Source of the DNA: Pochonia chlamydosporia 170
Taxonomy: Eukaryota; Ascomycota; Sordariomycetes; Hypocreales; Clavicipitaceae
DNA: 64,000 nt
Assembly (NCBI RefSeq): GCF_001653235.2
Contig: NC_035791.1
Coordinates: 868,001 to 932,000, forward strand
Direction: 5' to 3'
Positions 63,309-64,000 of the stretch are shown piece after piece. The position numbers and the translations under genes are program-made. Position 1 is the first letter of the stretch. Every line of letters starts with the position of its first letter. Below the pieces are notes generated by a model, which did not search any database, had not been told where the DNA came from, and saw only the letters and a program-made list of their open reading frames with translations.

Positions 63309-64000
63309 ATGAAAGGCTCTTTCGTCTCCGTAATTGCCACTGTAGCAATCGCCAATGCAGCACCCAACTTCTCTCCGCTGCAAGCGGCCTTGTCCAGTTT
63401 CCACCTGACACCCCAGATTTTGAAAACCATCATTAAGCCAGTTCAGGTTGCCTTGGAGCGAAACACGCATGTAACCCGCGAAGGAACCCAGTTGAAACTG
63501 AATGGAGCTGCTTGGACCGCATCCGGTGCAAACGTGTACTGGCTCGGGCTTGATGAGAATGTTATTCCTCCTCCTGGAGAGCCATTCTACCCCAAGTTCA
63601 ACGCGAGCTACCCGTCGAAAGGACGAGTCGTTGAAGTCATGAATACTCTTCAGGTAATGGGTGCAAGAACCATTCGAAGCCAGACGCTGGGGATTAGTGT
63701 CGGAAACCCACTCAGTCTGATGCCTAGTCTCTATGAGTGGAACGAAGCAGCATTTGAGCCTATTGACTGGGCGATATTCCAGGCCCGTCAACATGGTCTG
63801 AGAGTTCAAGTTCCTCTTATTGACAATTATGTGAGTAATTGATATAAGAGCGTTTAGCCACCAAATGCTATTGCTAACATGACCTAGGACTATTACCATG
63901 GCGGGAAGTTTGACTTTTGTCGATTTCGAGGCATCAACGTCACCGGGGCAGACGGATATGGCAAAGTGTATGAACTTCCCCAGGTTGGGCCATGTAACAA
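63309..64000 (+). CDS. Secreted GH5-like glycoside hydrolase (mannanase-type), 5' part
   Basis: Start of an extracellular carbohydrate-active enzyme; the gene runs off the right edge. Exon 1 is 63309-63830 (174 codons), then a 57-bp intron (GTGAGT...GACCTAG, branch TGCTAACA), and exon 2 from 63888. The first residues, MKGSFVSVIATVAIANAAP, are a signal peptide. Then come LKLNGAAWTASGANVYWLGL, VMNTLQVMGARTIRSQTLGI and the strand LRVQVPLIDNYDYYHGGKFD across the splice. This layout (L-N-G-x-x-W...G-x-N-x-Y-W-L, then an M-G-A-R-T-I-R strand) is that of fungal GH5 proteins annotated as beta-mannanase-like. The catalytic glutamates lie beyond the window, so activity cannot be judged. A further donor may lie at 63984 (CCCAG|GTTGGG). 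Confidence 0.82.

Noticed and set aside
1..64000. CRISPR arrays, bacterial operons, ribosomal RNA or telomere repeats
   Set aside because: None seen; introns and gene families show a fungal nuclear sequence, and no TTAGGG tract is present.

Overview
The window reads as nuclear DNA of a filamentous ascomycete. Genes carry short introns of about 42 to 144 bp (one of 473 bp) with GT/AG borders and CTAAC- or CTAAT-like branch points. The families present are fungal: heterokaryon-incompatibility HET proteins, a rhodopsin-type membrane protein, an anion:cation symporter, an Mch1 transporter, a PLAC8 protein and a FAR1/MULE transposon. Gene content suits Sordariomycetes, perhaps Hypocreales, but I cannot name a species. 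A run of five N at 8260-8264 marks an assembly join.

Layout. 1-6.1 kb: a minus-strand major-facilitator transporter that leaves the window on the left and has an in-frame TGA near its N-terminus, then plus-strand genes for a rhodopsin-like membrane protein and a thiamine-diphosphate enzyme. 6.7-15.7 kb: minus-strand genes for an uncharacterised multi-pass membrane protein, a frameshifted aminoglycoside-phosphotransferase-like gene and an M1 zinc aminopeptidase; a decayed inverted paralogue of the membrane protein lies at 12.0 kb. 15.7-19.0 kb: a gene-poor, partly AT-rich stretch. 19.0-30.0 kb: an incompatibility-type island in the order HET(+), BTB-like(-), BTB-like(+), HET(+). 30.4-31.5 kb: a ketosamine-3-kinase pseudogene that has lost its catalytic segment. 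33.2 kb: a small secreted eight-cysteine, hydrophobin-like gene. 34.6-38.7 kb: a complete Mutator-like (MULE/FAR1) DNA transposon with long terminal inverted repeats, an 8-bp target duplication and one stop codon in the transposase. 40-43.7 kb: an orphan gene and an F-box gene.

From 44.5 kb onward the content looks like ordinary euchromatin: an N-terminal protein methyltransferase, an Mch1-type transporter, a PLAC8 protein, a zinc-type alcohol dehydrogenase/quinone reductase, a biotin-ligase N-terminal-domain protein, a large membrane-bound one-module NRPS, and the start of a secreted GH5 glycoside hydrolase.

The most interesting gene is at 57678-61709. Its 1343-residue product has an adenylation domain, a carrier domain, several membrane segments and tandem hexapeptide-repeat domains. 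This is the architecture of epsilon-poly-L-lysine synthetase (Pls), known from Streptomyces and reported from an Epichloe endophyte. The second theme is the HET/BTB island next to a recent transposon and several freshly broken genes, which suggests a rapidly evolving accessory region from roughly 6 to 44 kb.
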